Assembly: GCA_963718375.1 (NCBI GenBank)
Contig: CAVQZD010000004.1
Coordinates: forward strand, 260,178 to 324,177
DNA from: RBG-16-64-13 sp963718375
GTDB taxonomy: Bacteria > Actinomycetota > Thermoleophilia > RBG-16-64-13
Reading direction: 5' to 3'
Length of the DNA stretch: 64,000 nt
In this document: piece after piece, positions 1 to 7,536 of the stretch
Layout of the letters: each line of letters opens with the position of its first letter
How positions within the stretch are numbered: position 1 is the stretch's first letter
The notes under the pieces: model-generated
What the model was told of the DNA's origin: nothing
Databases searched by the model: none
Seen by the model: the letters and a program-made list of their open reading frames with translations, nothing else
Translations under genes and position numbers: made by a program

Positions 1-437
1 GCCGCGATCGCTGCCAGCACCGCATCGTCCGCAGTCCCCAGCGCCGTCGCCAGCTCCGCATTGGTCGGCAAGTCATTCACGCTGGTCTGGGTGGCTCGCG
101 ACGTGATCACCGCGTCGAGTCGGTCCAGCCGCGAGTCTATGACCACGGTATCCCCCGGCGCTTCGGCTGTGTTCGCGCTCTTGTAGCGCGTCTCGATCAC
201 CGCGTCGGCCACGTCCACGAGCGTCTGGGTGAGCTCCCCGTAATAGCGGCCGTTCCCGATTGCCACCAGTACCCCGATGTCCGTATCGGTCCAGCCCCCG
301 CCGTCCACGCTTATCTGCGGCTGGCCCCCCGCCTCTCCCGTCTCGGGCGTCATGCCGTCCGTCGCGTCTACCAGGTGGAAGTACACCCGCCGGCGGGCGG
401 CCGTGGCCTCGTTGCGCTTGACGTAGATATTTGCCAT
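1..437 (-). CDS. Phage protein, partial (C-terminus beyond the window), possible tail or baseplate component
   Basis: About 145 N-terminal residues are visible, from ATG at 437 to the window edge. GGGAGG lies 8 nt before the start, just after the stop of the preceding gene. The N-terminus (MANIYVKRNEATAARRR) is followed by a predicted beta-rich stretch containing Gly-rich turns and then by an Asp/Thr/Ala-rich tail. I recognise no family. Position downstream of terminase and next to a jelly-roll-like protein suggests a structural role, which is inference. Confidence 0.6.
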   Translation of the reverse strand, partial: MANIYVKRNEATAARRRVYFHLVDATDGMTPETGEAGGQPQISVDGGGWTDTDIGVLVAIGNGRYYGELTQTLVDVADAVIETRYKSANTAEAPGDTVVIDSRLDRLDAVITSRATQTSVNDLPTNAELATALGTADDAVLAAIA

Positions 438-441
438 CGGT

Positions 442-1272
442 CTACCTCCCGTAGATGAGGCGTTGATAGTAGGCTGCCGCACTCCGGGCCAGAACGTCCC
501 CGCCGCCCATGTCATTCAGGGTGGCGTTCGTTATCTGGTCTATCAGTACGCCCGCCCCGTTGGGCTGCGAATACACGTCGATGCTCGCCAGCGGGAACAA
601 GACCGCCCCACAATCGGCCACCGCTACACCCGCCGCAGTATTGGCTGGGCTGGAAGGTGTCGCCCCGTCTGAACAGACCACGCTGGAGTTGGCGGGCAAG
701 CCGGTGACGGTTACTAGGTGCGACGGGCGGCCCTCATGCCAGTCAACCTGTAGCCCCGCTGCCGAACCGCCACACAATCCCGCGTAGCATGGCCCCGGAT
801 AGGTTAGGTCTGTGGACGTCAGCGTCCGGGTGAACGCCGCCCGCCCGCACTTGGCCACCACGCCTGTCGGCAGTAGGATGATTCGAGTCAGGCCGTAATC
901 GCCGTCCACTGGTATGTCCACCGACGACGACGCCAGCGCGGTCGTGCTGTTATTGTCTAGCCGGTCCAGCCGCCAGGTAGACGCCCAATGGCTGATATAG
1001 CAGTCGATGTCCGCGCCTACGTTGAACACGCTGTTGGGACTCATAAGCACCCCGGCCATACGGCTCCCCGCCCGTAGCCCTCGCGCCGTCGCGCACATAA
1101 TCGTGCCGTGATTCTTGCGAATCGACCGCGTTGACGACGACACCAGCGTGGCAAGACCCCCGGCCATAGTGATTGTCTGCGTCGAATACAGGTCATACTC
1201 CGCGCTGGTGTCGGCGTCGAAGTCGTCGCGGAAGCCTGAGTCCAGGCCGCGTGTGGTGCGAGTGAGTGTCAT
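442..1272 (-). CDS. Phage protein with possible LamG/jelly-roll fold, putative tail or receptor-binding component
   Basis: 276 residues. Near the N-terminus, at about residues 14-27, is a FRDDFDADTSAEYDLY segment that resembles the opening of laminin-G/concanavalin-like domains often fused to phage tail and glycan-binding proteins. The rest is Ser/Thr/Gly-rich and predicted to be beta-rich, with no transmembrane segment. The ATG overlaps the stop of the 114-residue gene upstream (ATGA), so the two are probably translationally coupled. The fold assignment is by motif resemblance only and needs a profile search. Confidence 0.55.
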   Translation of the reverse strand: MTLTRTTRGLDSGFRDDFDADTSAEYDLYSTQTITMAGGLATLVSSSTRSIRKNHGTIMCATARGLRAGSRMAGVLMSPNSVFNVGADIDCYISHWASTWRLDRLDNNSTTALASSSVDIPVDGDYGLTRIILLPTGVVAKCGRAAFTRTLTSTDLTYPGPCYAGLCGGSAAGLQVDWHEGRPSHLVTVTGLPANSSVVCSDGATPSSPANTAAGVAVADCGAVLFPLASIDVYSQPNGAGVLIDQITNATLNDMGGGDVLARSAAAYYQRLIYGR

Positions 1273-1613
1273 CCCGCCCTCAAGTCAGAGGGGTTCACCG
1301 AATGCTTGGCTAACACCGACAACACGCGCTCGGTGTAGGCCGCGTCATCTTCCTTAGCCGTGCGCTTGACTTCGGAGAGCACAGCGGTTTGCGCCGTCAG
1401 CGCCGTCCGCTTCGCATCCGTACACTCGTAACTCTTAGCCAGCGTGTCGAGTACCTTCGCTGGAGCCTTGACCAGCACGAGCGCGCGCTTCTCGTCGGGC
1501 TGCTCGTAGCACGCGGCCCAACCCTCGACGCCAGGAGTGTCGCCTATCTCGGGCCGGTAGGGGTCGGCGTCTGTGCCGGTGCCTATGGTTTTGGAGCCGT
1601 AGCAGGCGAGCAT
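1269..1613 (-). CDS. Hypothetical phage protein
   Basis: 114 residues, preceded by a strong AAGGAGG site 6 nt before the ATG, directly after the large terminase gene. The N-terminal 40 residues (MLACYGSKTIGTGTDADPYRP onward) look like a short beta-rich module. The C-terminal half is Lys/Glu/Ala-rich and probably helical. I recognise no family. Genes starting with a similar sequence occur in phage structural operons as small accessory proteins, but that is recollection and not a demonstrated match. Confidence 0.6.
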   Translation of the reverse strand: MLACYGSKTIGTGTDADPYRPEIGDTPGVEGWAACYEQPDEKRALVLVKAPAKVLDTLAKSYECTDAKRTALTAQTAVLSEVKRTAKEDDAAYTERVLSVLAKHSVNPSDLRAG

Positions 1614-1631
1614 GGGGGCCTCCTTACCGGC

Positions 1632-3200
1632 CTAGTACCTCGATATGCTCACGTGGTCGTCGTACACCAGCAGTTCTTCGGTCGGCTCAGCCTCTGGCAC
1701 CCAGAACGACTCGATCACCGCGTCCCCGTGGTCGGTCGAGCGGCCCAGGCGCTTGCGGATCTCGTCTTTGCTCTCCACCTGGATCTTGCCTGCCGAGGTC
1801 ACCCGCCACTTAGGGGCCGTGAGGTCGCCTATCAGAAGGTCGTCGGGCGGCAAGGCAACCGGGCACCCGCTGGTGGGGTCTAGCACTTCTCGCATGGTCC
1901 ACCAGGCGGCGGAGCGGCAGTTGAGAAAGGCGAGCTCGCCTGAGGCGTCCAGCTTGTGTGTGCCGGCGCCGGCGTTGAAGGCGATGACCGGCAGGCCCTG
2001 CTCTCGCAGGCGGTCCACCACTCCGGCCCCGATACCGATGACGTCGACAACAGCGTACCCGCCACGCTGGAGCGCCCCGACCACGCGGCCGGTGGTCTGC
2101 ATCAGGTCCTCCAGGCTGTGGGCCTCGACCTCGGAGATGCGCCAGCCGTAGCGGGGCGCCAGTGTCGTCTTGTCTGAGCCGCTGCGGGCTACGTCGACGC
2201 CCACACAGGTGAGCGGTCCGGCGTCCTCGCCTAGTTCCCAGCGGGCGATCGCTGCTTCGACCCACGCGAGCGGGATGACGCTGTCCTCATCGGAGCTCGC
2301 GAAGTCACCCAGGACGCGGTTGATAAAGACGGCCGACTTGCGGCCCCACTGCTTGGCGCGCTGTTCCACCCACTCAGTGCTGACGCGCCCGGCGGCTATG
2401 GCCTCATCCACTGTGACGTGGAAGACTTCCCAGTCCTCGAACCCTGCCTTGCGGCGGTGGATGTCGTAGAAGCGGCCCTGGGGTTCACCTGGGGTCGAAC
2501 AGGCCAGTGCGAGCGCCTGGAGCTCACCGTCACCGCCGGCGCCGGAGAAGGCGCCCTCGGCAGCGTCGAAGGTAGCGTCTGGGATGACCTTGGCCTCGTC
2601 GAAGATGTACAGGATCTGGTCAGCGTGCGCGCCCTCGATGAGCTCCGGCCGGTCAGATGCAACGGCAGAGGCAGCGCCGGTAAACAGCTTGAGGTTCAGC
2701 ATCAGGAGTTCGTTGGCGGTGAAGGGCTCGCGCCCCAGCTTGGACCAGTCGAGCATCCGCGACCACTTGTGGATCTCCGGCCAGAGGTAGACCTCTAGTT
2801 GCCGCCACGAGCTCGCGGTGGTGATGACCTTCCAGTCCTCGCCCTCGCGGGTGCTGGCGAACCACAGGACCGTCCAGGCGTTGAGCGCCGTCTTGCCGAG
2901 ACCGTGTGGGCCCCGGATGGCGACTCGCTTACTCGTGGGGAGCGCGCTCAGCGCTTTCTCTTGGTAGGCCGCGGGGCCCTTGCCCTCGGGCCAGAGGAAG
3001 CACTCGCGCAAGAACAGGGCCGGGTCGTCGCGGTAGGGCCTTAGCAGCTCGCGTCTTACTCGGACGGCGCGCTTGTCAGCCTCGGTGCGCTTCTGTTCAG
3101 CGAGCGCTTCCAGCTCAGCGAGCTTGGCCCGCCGGGCCTTCAGCTCCTCAAGTCGGCTCAGCAGCTCTGGCGTCGGCAGGCTCACGACGTGCGAGTTCAC
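1632..3200 (-). CDS. terL: Phage terminase large subunit (DNA-packaging ATPase and nuclease)
   Basis: About 522 residues from GTG at 3200; a TTG at 3236 is also in frame. This is the motor that cuts concatemeric DNA and drives it into the prohead. The ATPase domain shows Walker A (GPHGLGKT) and Walker B (ILYIFDEA). The RNase H-like nuclease domain shows its first Asp in VGVDVARSG, a second acidic strand in YAVVDVIGIG and a closing DHGDA motif. The size is normal for the family. The start lies inside the small terminase gene by about 50 bases. The next genes are not an obvious portal, which is unusual for this position. Confidence 0.95.
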   Translation of the reverse strand: MNSHVVSLPTPELLSRLEELKARRAKLAELEALAEQKRTEADKRAVRVRRELLRPYRDDPALFLRECFLWPEGKGPAAYQEKALSALPTSKRVAIRGPHGLGKTALNAWTVLWFASTREGEDWKVITTASSWRQLEVYLWPEIHKWSRMLDWSKLGREPFTANELLMLNLKLFTGAASAVASDRPELIEGAHADQILYIFDEAKVIPDATFDAAEGAFSGAGGDGELQALALACSTPGEPQGRFYDIHRRKAGFEDWEVFHVTVDEAIAAGRVSTEWVEQRAKQWGRKSAVFINRVLGDFASSDEDSVIPLAWVEAAIARWELGEDAGPLTCVGVDVARSGSDKTTLAPRYGWRISEVEAHSLEDLMQTTGRVVGALQRGGYAVVDVIGIGAGVVDRLREQGLPVIAFNAGAGTHKLDASGELAFLNCRSAAWWTMREVLDPTSGCPVALPPDDLLIGDLTAPKWRVTSAGKIQVESKDEIRKRLGRSTDHGDAVIESFWVPEAEPTEELLVYDDHVSISRY

Positions 3201-3699
3201 TCTCGAGCTTCTCGATCTCCCGGTCGAGCTTGTCAACGGTGATCACCTCGTCCCGTCCCGTGACCTCTCCGTTCTCCAGCCGGAACTTGTCGATGAGGAT
3301 CCCGATGGAGGTCGCATACGAAAGGCAGGCGCTGGCCGGGGCTATCGGGTAGACGACCTCGTGTGCACCCTGGCCCTTGAAGTCGGTGTGCGGCGCGTCC
3401 ATGCGTCCCAGCAGGTCGACGGCCTTCTCCAGGAGCTGCGTCTTGAGCTTGGCCCGCATGTCGAGGACCCGTGCCTCTTGGGCCTTGACGCACGCCAGGA
3501 TGTTCTCGGTCGGGGGGCTCAGCCTCTCCCCGGTGTTGGTCTCGTGGTCCTTCACCCACTTGCGCACAGACTTCTCGCTGCAGCCGATCTGCCTGCCGGC
3601 TGCCCGCGGGCCCACAGTGGTGTACAGCTCCAGGGCTTTGGCCTTCTGGGCGGGGGTGAACTTGGGTTTGAAGCGCTCGGCCTTCTTGGTGTCGGTCAC
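3148..3699 (-). CDS. terS: Phage terminase small subunit (DNA recognition)
   Basis: 183 residues from GTG at 3699, with AGGGGG upstream. An upstream ATG at 3783 lies before the terminator and is less likely. The N-terminus has a homeodomain-like helix-turn-helix (residues about 10-50: FTPAQKAKALELY through the GCSEKSVRKWVKDH recognition helix), a typical DNA-binding module for recognising pac or cos sites. A helical oligomerisation region and an acidic/basic C-terminus follow. The gene overlaps terL, the standard arrangement. Assignment rests on the HTH plus its position in front of terL. Confidence 0.85.
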   Translation of the reverse strand: MTDTKKAERFKPKFTPAQKAKALELYTTVGPRAAGRQIGCSEKSVRKWVKDHETNTGERLSPPTENILACVKAQEARVLDMRAKLKTQLLEKAVDLLGRMDAPHTDFKGQGAHEVVYPIAPASACLSYATSIGILIDKFRLENGEVTGRDEVITVDKLDREIEKLESELARREPADARAAEPT

Positions 3700-3718
3700 A
3701 TCCTGACCCCCTTCGGGC

Positions 3719-3745
3719 AAAGAAAAAGGCCGCCGATCCGGCGAC
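3719..3745 (-). terminator. Rho-independent terminator between the early operon and the terminase genes
   Basis: Read on the minus strand, a 7-bp GC-rich stem (GTCGCCG / CGGCGGC with one G-U pair) with a GAT loop is followed by CTTTTTCTTT. It lies between the stop of the 184-residue gene (3808) and the GTG of terS (3699). It would stop early transcription before packaging genes unless bypassed by antitermination or a late promoter. Only about 20 nt separate it from terS, leaving little room for a promoter downstream of it. Confidence 0.8.
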
Positions 3746-3807
3746 CCACTGAGGGCGCACTTCTCCCGCCCTACCGACACCAAGGTACACCATGGGCGCG
3801 GGGCTTG

Positions 3808-4362
3808 TCAAGGCTTCCACTCGTGGCGCTTCTGGATTGCCCGCCACAGGGTATCGGTCGCGTAGTCGAGCATCCTGCGGAAGATGTAGAAATCGTAGTC
3901 GCAGTCCAGGGCCTCAGCCTCTCGGCACTTGGGGACGTCCAGACGTCTGTCCTCGAAGTCGGCGCCGCGGTAGAGCGTGCAGCGGACTTGGCTTGGACAG
4001 CGCACGTAACGCATCCCCAGCCGGTTCATGAGCACCTGCCACCCTTGGGCCTCGGTGGATAGCCCCTGGCGGTAATAGAGGTCGACCACCCTCCACCAGG
4101 TCTTGTACCGGCCCTCGATCTGCTCCATTGCGATGTCGATCGTGGATCGCTGGCGCCTCACCGTGTTCTCGAACTTCTCCACCTGCTCAGGTGTCGCCTT
4201 GGCCTCGCCCTCTTCGCCCTCCTCTTTGCCGTACTTGCGCAGCAGCACGCCGTCCAGGAGCGCGGTGTACTCCCCCAGGGCTCGCCTCAGCGCCTTGATG
4301 TCATCGAACTCCCAGAAGTGCTCAGCGTCAACCGGCGTCGTCTCCGCAACTTGCGAGATCAT
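3808..4362 (-). CDS. Phage protein of unknown function, candidate late-transcription regulator
   Basis: 184 residues. The ATG at 4362 has AAGGAGG just upstream and overlaps the preceding stop (ATGA). The protein is mostly helical. Residues about 20-80 are charged, with a Glu-rich KEEGEEGEAK stretch; a middle segment (RRQRSTIDIAMEQIEGRYKT) is followed by a helical region and four scattered Cys in the C-terminal third. Its place as the last early gene, directly before a terminator and terS, is where ArpU/RinA-type late activators usually sit. That role is positional inference; I see no diagnostic motif. Confidence 0.55.
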   Translation of the reverse strand: MISQVAETTPVDAEHFWEFDDIKALRRALGEYTALLDGVLLRKYGKEEGEEGEAKATPEQVEKFENTVRRQRSTIDIAMEQIEGRYKTWWRVVDLYYRQGLSTEAQGWQVLMNRLGMRYVRCPSQVRCTLYRGADFEDRRLDVPKCREAEALDCDYDFYIFRRMLDYATDTLWRAIQKRHEWKP

Positions 4363-4580
4363 CTGGCCCTCCTTGTGGGGGGTGTCGGTGGGACGTGAGT
4401 CTGTGCCGGTGCCTCGCGCATGACGGCTTCGAAGTCCTCGCGCTTGGTCCGGCAGGTGTAGTCGACCATGTGGCCGTATGGGCCCTTGCGCACCACCAGG
4501 GCTACCAGGCCGCAGCCGAGGTGCTCCCACTCACGCTCGAGGTCGGAGATCGCGCGGGCTAGGTCGGCGTCGCGGCTCAT
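4359..4580 (-). CDS. Small hypothetical phage protein
   Basis: 73 residues, ATGA-overlapped at both ends: its ATG with the replication gene stop, its stop with the next ATG. This is strong evidence that it is translated. An N-terminal amphipathic helix (MSRDADLARAISDLEREWEH) is followed by a short beta segment and a basic, Pro-rich tail. I recognise no family. Confidence 0.65.
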   Translation of the reverse strand: MSRDADLARAISDLEREWEHLGCGLVALVVRKGPYGHMVDYTCRTKREDFEAVMREAPAQTHVPPTPPTRRAR

Positions 4581-5455
4581 GGGGCCACCGCCTGCTTGGA
4601 CGCCTCGAAGGCGGCGCGGCTTGCGCTCGCAGCTTTGGCACTCGCCGCGACGTCGGCTGGCGAGGGTGGACTCGCTCCCGGGGGGAACGTGCTGCGCGGC
4701 GCCGTCTGGAAGGCTTCCTCGATGAGGGTCTTGAGAACTGCCGCCGGCTTGCCTTCACGCACGAGCTTGGTGATGGCCGCACGGATGAGCGCCGGGTCGC
4801 GTCCGGCCTTGAGTCGTTCGGCGATGATCCCGGCGATGGCGTCTGTGTCCTTTTGCTTTGGGACGCAGCGACTGACGCGCTTGGTCTCAGCCGCGTAGAA
4901 GGCCGTGAGCTTCTGAGCTTCTGAGTGCTGCGCTTGGGGCTCTTCCTCCTCATCCCCGAAGTCGATATCCGCGAACTCGTCCCCTCCAAAGTTATCCACA
5001 GGCGAGTCGCCGCTTGCGGCGCTCCCCTCGGAGAGACAAGGAGTCAGGAGTCCGGAGTCAGGAGTCAATGAAGAGGGAGTCAGCCCGAGTAGGTTAGTGC
5101 ATTTCTGGAGCGTGTCGGGCCTTTTCGCGATAACGTCACACGCAGGGAGTATTGAGGGCTTCTCGTTCTTGTGTGGGTTCTGGTGGAGTTTGAAGGTCGG
5201 TATCCAGATGCAGCGCAAACCCTCGACCTCGTATCGAACTATGAACCTCTCACTCACGAGTAGGTCTAATATCTCGTCCACGTCGACGTCGAAGTAGGGT
5301 AGCGTGTCAGCTTTGATCCTCTTGGGCCTATCCTCCAGCCGGCCCTCGCGATCAGCAAGACACCACAGCCCCTCGAAAAGCAGCTGAGCGTAGGGACCGA
5401 GCGCAGCCAGGACCTCGTTCTTGAAGAACCCCGGCTTGAGCGAACGTGATCTCAC
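4577..5455 (-). CDS. Phage replisome-organiser-like winged-helix replication protein
   Basis: 292 residues from a GTG that overlaps the upstream stop (GTGA), with GGAGG 5 nt before it. Residues about 1-105 form a winged-helix-like domain (SLKPGFFKNEVLAALGP, then LFEGLWCLADREGRLEDRP, and IPTFKLHQNPHKNE). This layout is known from N-terminal domains of phage replication initiators related to DnaD. The middle is acidic and low complexity (DEEEEPQAQ). The C-terminus (ETKRVSRCVPKQKDTDAIAG) is helical. It probably binds the phage origin and loads the helicase. No helicase or primase gene is seen nearby, so the host enzymes are presumably recruited. Confidence 0.7.
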   Translation of the reverse strand: MRSRSLKPGFFKNEVLAALGPYAQLLFEGLWCLADREGRLEDRPKRIKADTLPYFDVDVDEILDLLVSERFIVRYEVEGLRCIWIPTFKLHQNPHKNEKPSILPACDVIAKRPDTLQKCTNLLGLTPSSLTPDSGLLTPCLSEGSAASGDSPVDNFGGDEFADIDFGDEEEEPQAQHSEAQKLTAFYAAETKRVSRCVPKQKDTDAIAGIIAERLKAGRDPALIRAAITKLVREGKPAAVLKTLIEEAFQTAPRSTFPPGASPPSPADVAASAKAASASRAAFEASKQAVAP

Positions 5456-5700
5456 TCCTTCCTCCATTTCCCCGCGTCTGGGCAGGTCGCGAAGTGGCTG
5501 ATGTATCGCGGGCCGTCCTCGCTGCCGGTGGTCTCCTTGAGTGCCGCTTTGGCGGCTTCGGCGTTGCGGCACACATGGGCCATCTTCCCGATCGCCACGA
5601 TGTTCCCGCCCTCCACCGGGTCCTCGTCCACAGGCAGCTTCTTCCCGCCGGCCGTCTCCAGCCAGGTGACTCTCGCGCCGCAGCTGCGGCAAGCGCTCAT
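5452..5700 (-). CDS. Small phage zinc-ribbon-like protein
   Basis: 82 residues, ATG overlapping the VRR-NUC stop, with GGAGGTG 6 nt upstream. It starts MSACRSCGARVTWLET, giving a CxxC pair. Two further Cys (VCRN at about 44 and TCPD at about 73) could complete a metal site. Such short proteins are common beside phage replication genes. The function is unknown. Confidence 0.65.
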   Translation of the reverse strand: MSACRSCGARVTWLETAGGKKLPVDEDPVEGGNIVAIGKMAHVCRNAEAAKAALKETTGSEDGPRYISHFATCPDAGKWRKE

Positions 5701-6029
5701 CTCAGCACCTCCAGGTCCTCTATCCCGTAGACCACCAGGTACGTCCCGCCGCACTCCTCGATGAGGTCACGGAACCGCTCCTGCCCAACAGACAGCTTGC
5801 CCCTGGGGGCCTTGCATTCGATGTAGACGGTTCTCCCGTCCTTGATGGCCTCGATGTCAGGCAGGCCCGGGTAGACCCCCATGCCTGCGGTGTTCGGCCA
5901 ATGCCTCCACCCGTGCAGGTCGAGCCACTGTTTCACCGCTTGTTTGACGGCCGTCTCGGGTGTGACCCGGCGGCCTCCGACCCGTGGGGTCTGCCTCTTG
6001 AACTCTGCGGCGGTCATGCGCTCAGTCAT
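5697..6029 (-). CDS. VRR-NUC domain nuclease (PD-(D/E)XK superfamily)
   Basis: 110 residues; ATG at 6029 overlaps the upstream stop. The core shows the VRR-NUC pattern: N-terminal helix with a conserved Glu (TPETAVKQAVKQWLDLHG), then GLPDIEAI, then YIECKAPRGKLS (the ExK catalytic pair), then QERFRDLIEECGGTYLVV. Stand-alone VRR-NUC proteins are frequent in phages and act on structured or branched DNA. Here it lies between the replication and recombination genes, fitting a role in resolving or trimming replication intermediates. Confidence 0.88.
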   Translation of the reverse strand: MTERMTAAEFKRQTPRVGGRRVTPETAVKQAVKQWLDLHGWRHWPNTAGMGVYPGLPDIEAIKDGRTVYIECKAPRGKLSVGQERFRDLIEECGGTYLVVYGIEDLEVLR

Positions 6030-6283
6030 TTCACACCCGCCCGTCTCCGCTGCTTGCGGCTCACGAGCACACCCTCGTTCGTGTACCAGCGACCGTCGGA
6101 GCCTTTGTAAATACGGTCTGAGCGCATGAGCCTGGGGAGCAGAGGCGCGTGAAGCAGAGGCAGGTCTTCTATTCCCTCGTCTGTGGCCACCTGCTCCATG
6201 CACTCGTGTAGGCTCGGGCAGTGGTCACAGCGCCCCTCTACGGCGTCTGTGGGCTCTCCGAAGCATGCGGGGTGCTCTCTCAT
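6026..6283 (-). CDS. Small phage protein with a four-Cys cluster
   Basis: 85 residues, coupled at both ends by ATGA overlaps. The N-terminal third carries C-F-G-x(9)-C-x2-C-x5-C (Cys 7, 19, 22 and 28), probably a metal site. The C-terminal part is basic (SRKQRRRAGVK). The same Cys spacing occurs twice in the protein at 7537-8520, so this looks like a recurring phage metal-binding module. It is not a canonical WhiB because the first spacing is too short. Confidence 0.65.
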   Translation of the reverse strand: MREHPACFGEPTDAVEGRCDHCPSLHECMEQVATDEGIEDLPLLHAPLLPRLMRSDRIYKGSDGRWYTNEGVLVSRKQRRRAGVK

Positions 6284-6558
6284 GACACCACCTCCACATC
6301 CGCCAGCGACATGATCACGTGGTCTGCGAGTAGCCCGAAGTTGGGGGCTCCCCTCAGCACGTAGGACACGCGAGCCTTAAGAACGCGCCCGGTGTAGCAG
6401 GGACCCGCGATGGTGGCACCCGGAGGCGTGTACTCGCGCAGGTAGAGCAGGTCCCCTTCCTGGAACTTGCGCCCAGCATCGGATCGCAGCTCGAAGGTCT
6501 TGCTGCCATCCGCGACCGCGTTGAAGTACGGCGTCCATATCTTGAGATCGTGCGTCAC
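6280..6558 (-). CDS. DUF3850/ASCH-like phage protein
   Basis: 92 residues from a GTG that overlaps the stop of the 42-residue gene (GTGA). It begins HDLKIWTPYFNAV, continues with GSKTFELRSD and then GDLLYLREY, the hallmark layout of the DUF3850 branch of the ASCH/PUA-like fold: a small beta-barrel thought to bind RNA or modified nucleotides. The role in phage is not established. Confidence 0.75.
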   Translation of the reverse strand: MTHDLKIWTPYFNAVADGSKTFELRSDAGRKFQEGDLLYLREYTPPGATIAGPCYTGRVLKARVSYVLRGAPNFGLLADHVIMSLADVEVVS

Positions 6559-6683
6559 CATGACGACACCAGCCAATACCAGAGACGCGCATACCAGGGG
6601 AGCATCTCCCACTCCCACACCGCGTTGTGGGCGGCGACAGGTATCTCGCCTGGTCCACCGAACCACCACTTATGCCGTTTCAT
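6555..6683 (-). CDS. Tryptophan-rich 42-residue phage protein
   Basis: ATG at 6683 has GAGGGGAG about 5 nt upstream. The start lies within the end of the preceding gene and the TGA overlaps the GTG of the DUF3850 gene, so the gene is seated between neighbours like its confirmed relatives. Eight of 42 residues are Trp. The N-terminus is MKRHKWWFGGPG and the C-terminal half (LPWYARLWYWLVSSW) is strongly hydrophobic and could sit in or on a membrane. It is too short for ordinary gene calling. Function unknown. Confidence 0.6.
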   Translation of the reverse strand: MKRHKWWFGGPGEIPVAAHNAVWEWEMLPWYARLWYWLVSSW

Positions 6684-6870
6684 CCGCTCTCCCCTCGCAC
6701 CTCGGCACCATCCCACACGCCCCCTTGAACTCAGCTGCCGCCAGACAGTGCTGACACGGCACCACGTCTATGCGGAGCGTCTCGCGGCTCGCCTGGTAGG
6801 GCTGGCTGTAAAGCTCGCGGCCACAGCCCTGGCAGATGACTTTGACTGTCTCGGTGGTGTCACTCGCCAT
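6670..6870 (-). CDS. Small phage zinc-finger-like protein
   Basis: 66 residues from ATG at 6870 (AGGGGG 9 nt upstream); the ATG at 6879 is an alternative. Two CxxC pairs (CQGCGRE and CQHCLAA) separated by 21 residues suggest a single zinc site. One further pair of Cys follows (ACGMVPRC). It overlaps the upstream gene by 11 bases. Function unknown. Confidence 0.65.
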   Translation of the reverse strand: MASDTTETVKVICQGCGRELYSQPYQASRETLRIDVVPCQHCLAAAEFKGACGMVPRCEGRADETA

Positions 6871-7318
6871 CGCCTGCATCCCCCTCTTCCATCTCGTCAG
6901 TGGTGTAGCTGGTCGCTTGCACCTCGAGGTTGAGAAGGTCGGTCAGGCTGATGTTGAGCGCGCCCGCGCGTCCGGAGTCTTCTCCACGCTTCCACTTGAT
7001 CGCCGCGCCACAGATGTAGCCTTGCAGTGTGACCTCCACGTCGCGGCCCGGGTGCAGCCCCTCTTCGTCTGCATAAGCGCGCAGGTCCTCCAGCTTCATG
7101 TCGAAGCCGCCGGAGAAGTTGACCCGCACCGTTGTGAGCTGCATGGGTTTGAAGATGGCGTCGTCCAGGGTGGGCTGGACGCCCCTGCCTAAGACTTCGC
7201 CGGTCTCAGAGTCTATGGAGGTGATGTTTTCGCACCGGCGCTTGAACTCGTCAAAGGGGATGGGCGCGCTCATGTGGCCGGGGGTTCCGATGCTGACCGT
7301 GCCGTCGATGCCTTCCAT
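6860..7318 (-). CDS. Hypothetical phage protein
   Basis: 152 residues from ATG at 7318 with AAAGGA about 7 nt upstream. No Cys-rich or transmembrane feature is present apart from isolated residues. The middle has alternating hydrophobic strands (LTTVRVNFSGGFDMKLEDL, DVEVTLQGYI), suggesting a small beta-barrel such as an OB-fold. The C-terminus is acidic (DEMEEGDAGDGE), which is typical of ssDNA-binding proteins. An SSB-like role is possible but unproven. Confidence 0.55.
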   Translation of the reverse strand: MEGIDGTVSIGTPGHMSAPIPFDEFKRRCENITSIDSETGEVLGRGVQPTLDDAIFKPMQLTTVRVNFSGGFDMKLEDLRAYADEEGLHPGRDVEVTLQGYICGAAIKWKRGEDSGRAGALNISLTDLLNLEVQATSYTTDEMEEGDAGDGE

Positions 7319-7341
7319 GGTCTGTCCTTTCGTCTCGGGTA

Positions 7342-7536
7342 CTAGGTGAGTCTCAGTTGCTCGGTCGGTTTCTGTCTTACGGTTTGCAGCACCGGCTGCC
7401 CATCCAGCTCTGCGATCAGCGGGCCGCGCGGGTCCTTCGTCGGTGCCATCGCATTCATCAACGCCCGCGCCCAGGACGCACCCCACTCACGGGCTACGTC
7501 AGTGAGGAAGTCCCAGGCTGCGGGGGTGAGGTCCAT
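7342..7536 (-). CDS. Small hypothetical phage protein
   Basis: 64 residues starting directly after the stop of the 327-residue gene (TAG then ATG). The N-terminal half forms a helix rich in Trp and Ala (AAWDFLTDVAREWGASWARA). The remainder is polar. I recognise no family. The tight join and codon use like its neighbours support translation. Confidence 0.55.
   Translation of the reverse strand: MDLTPAAWDFLTDVAREWGASWARALMNAMAPTKDPRGPLIAELDGQPVLQTVRQKPTEQLRLT

Noticed and set aside
6026..6283. WhiB-like regulator
   Set aside because: The first Cys is only 12 residues before the CxxC pair, whereas WhiB proteins need a much longer gap and a GxWG turn, which is absent.
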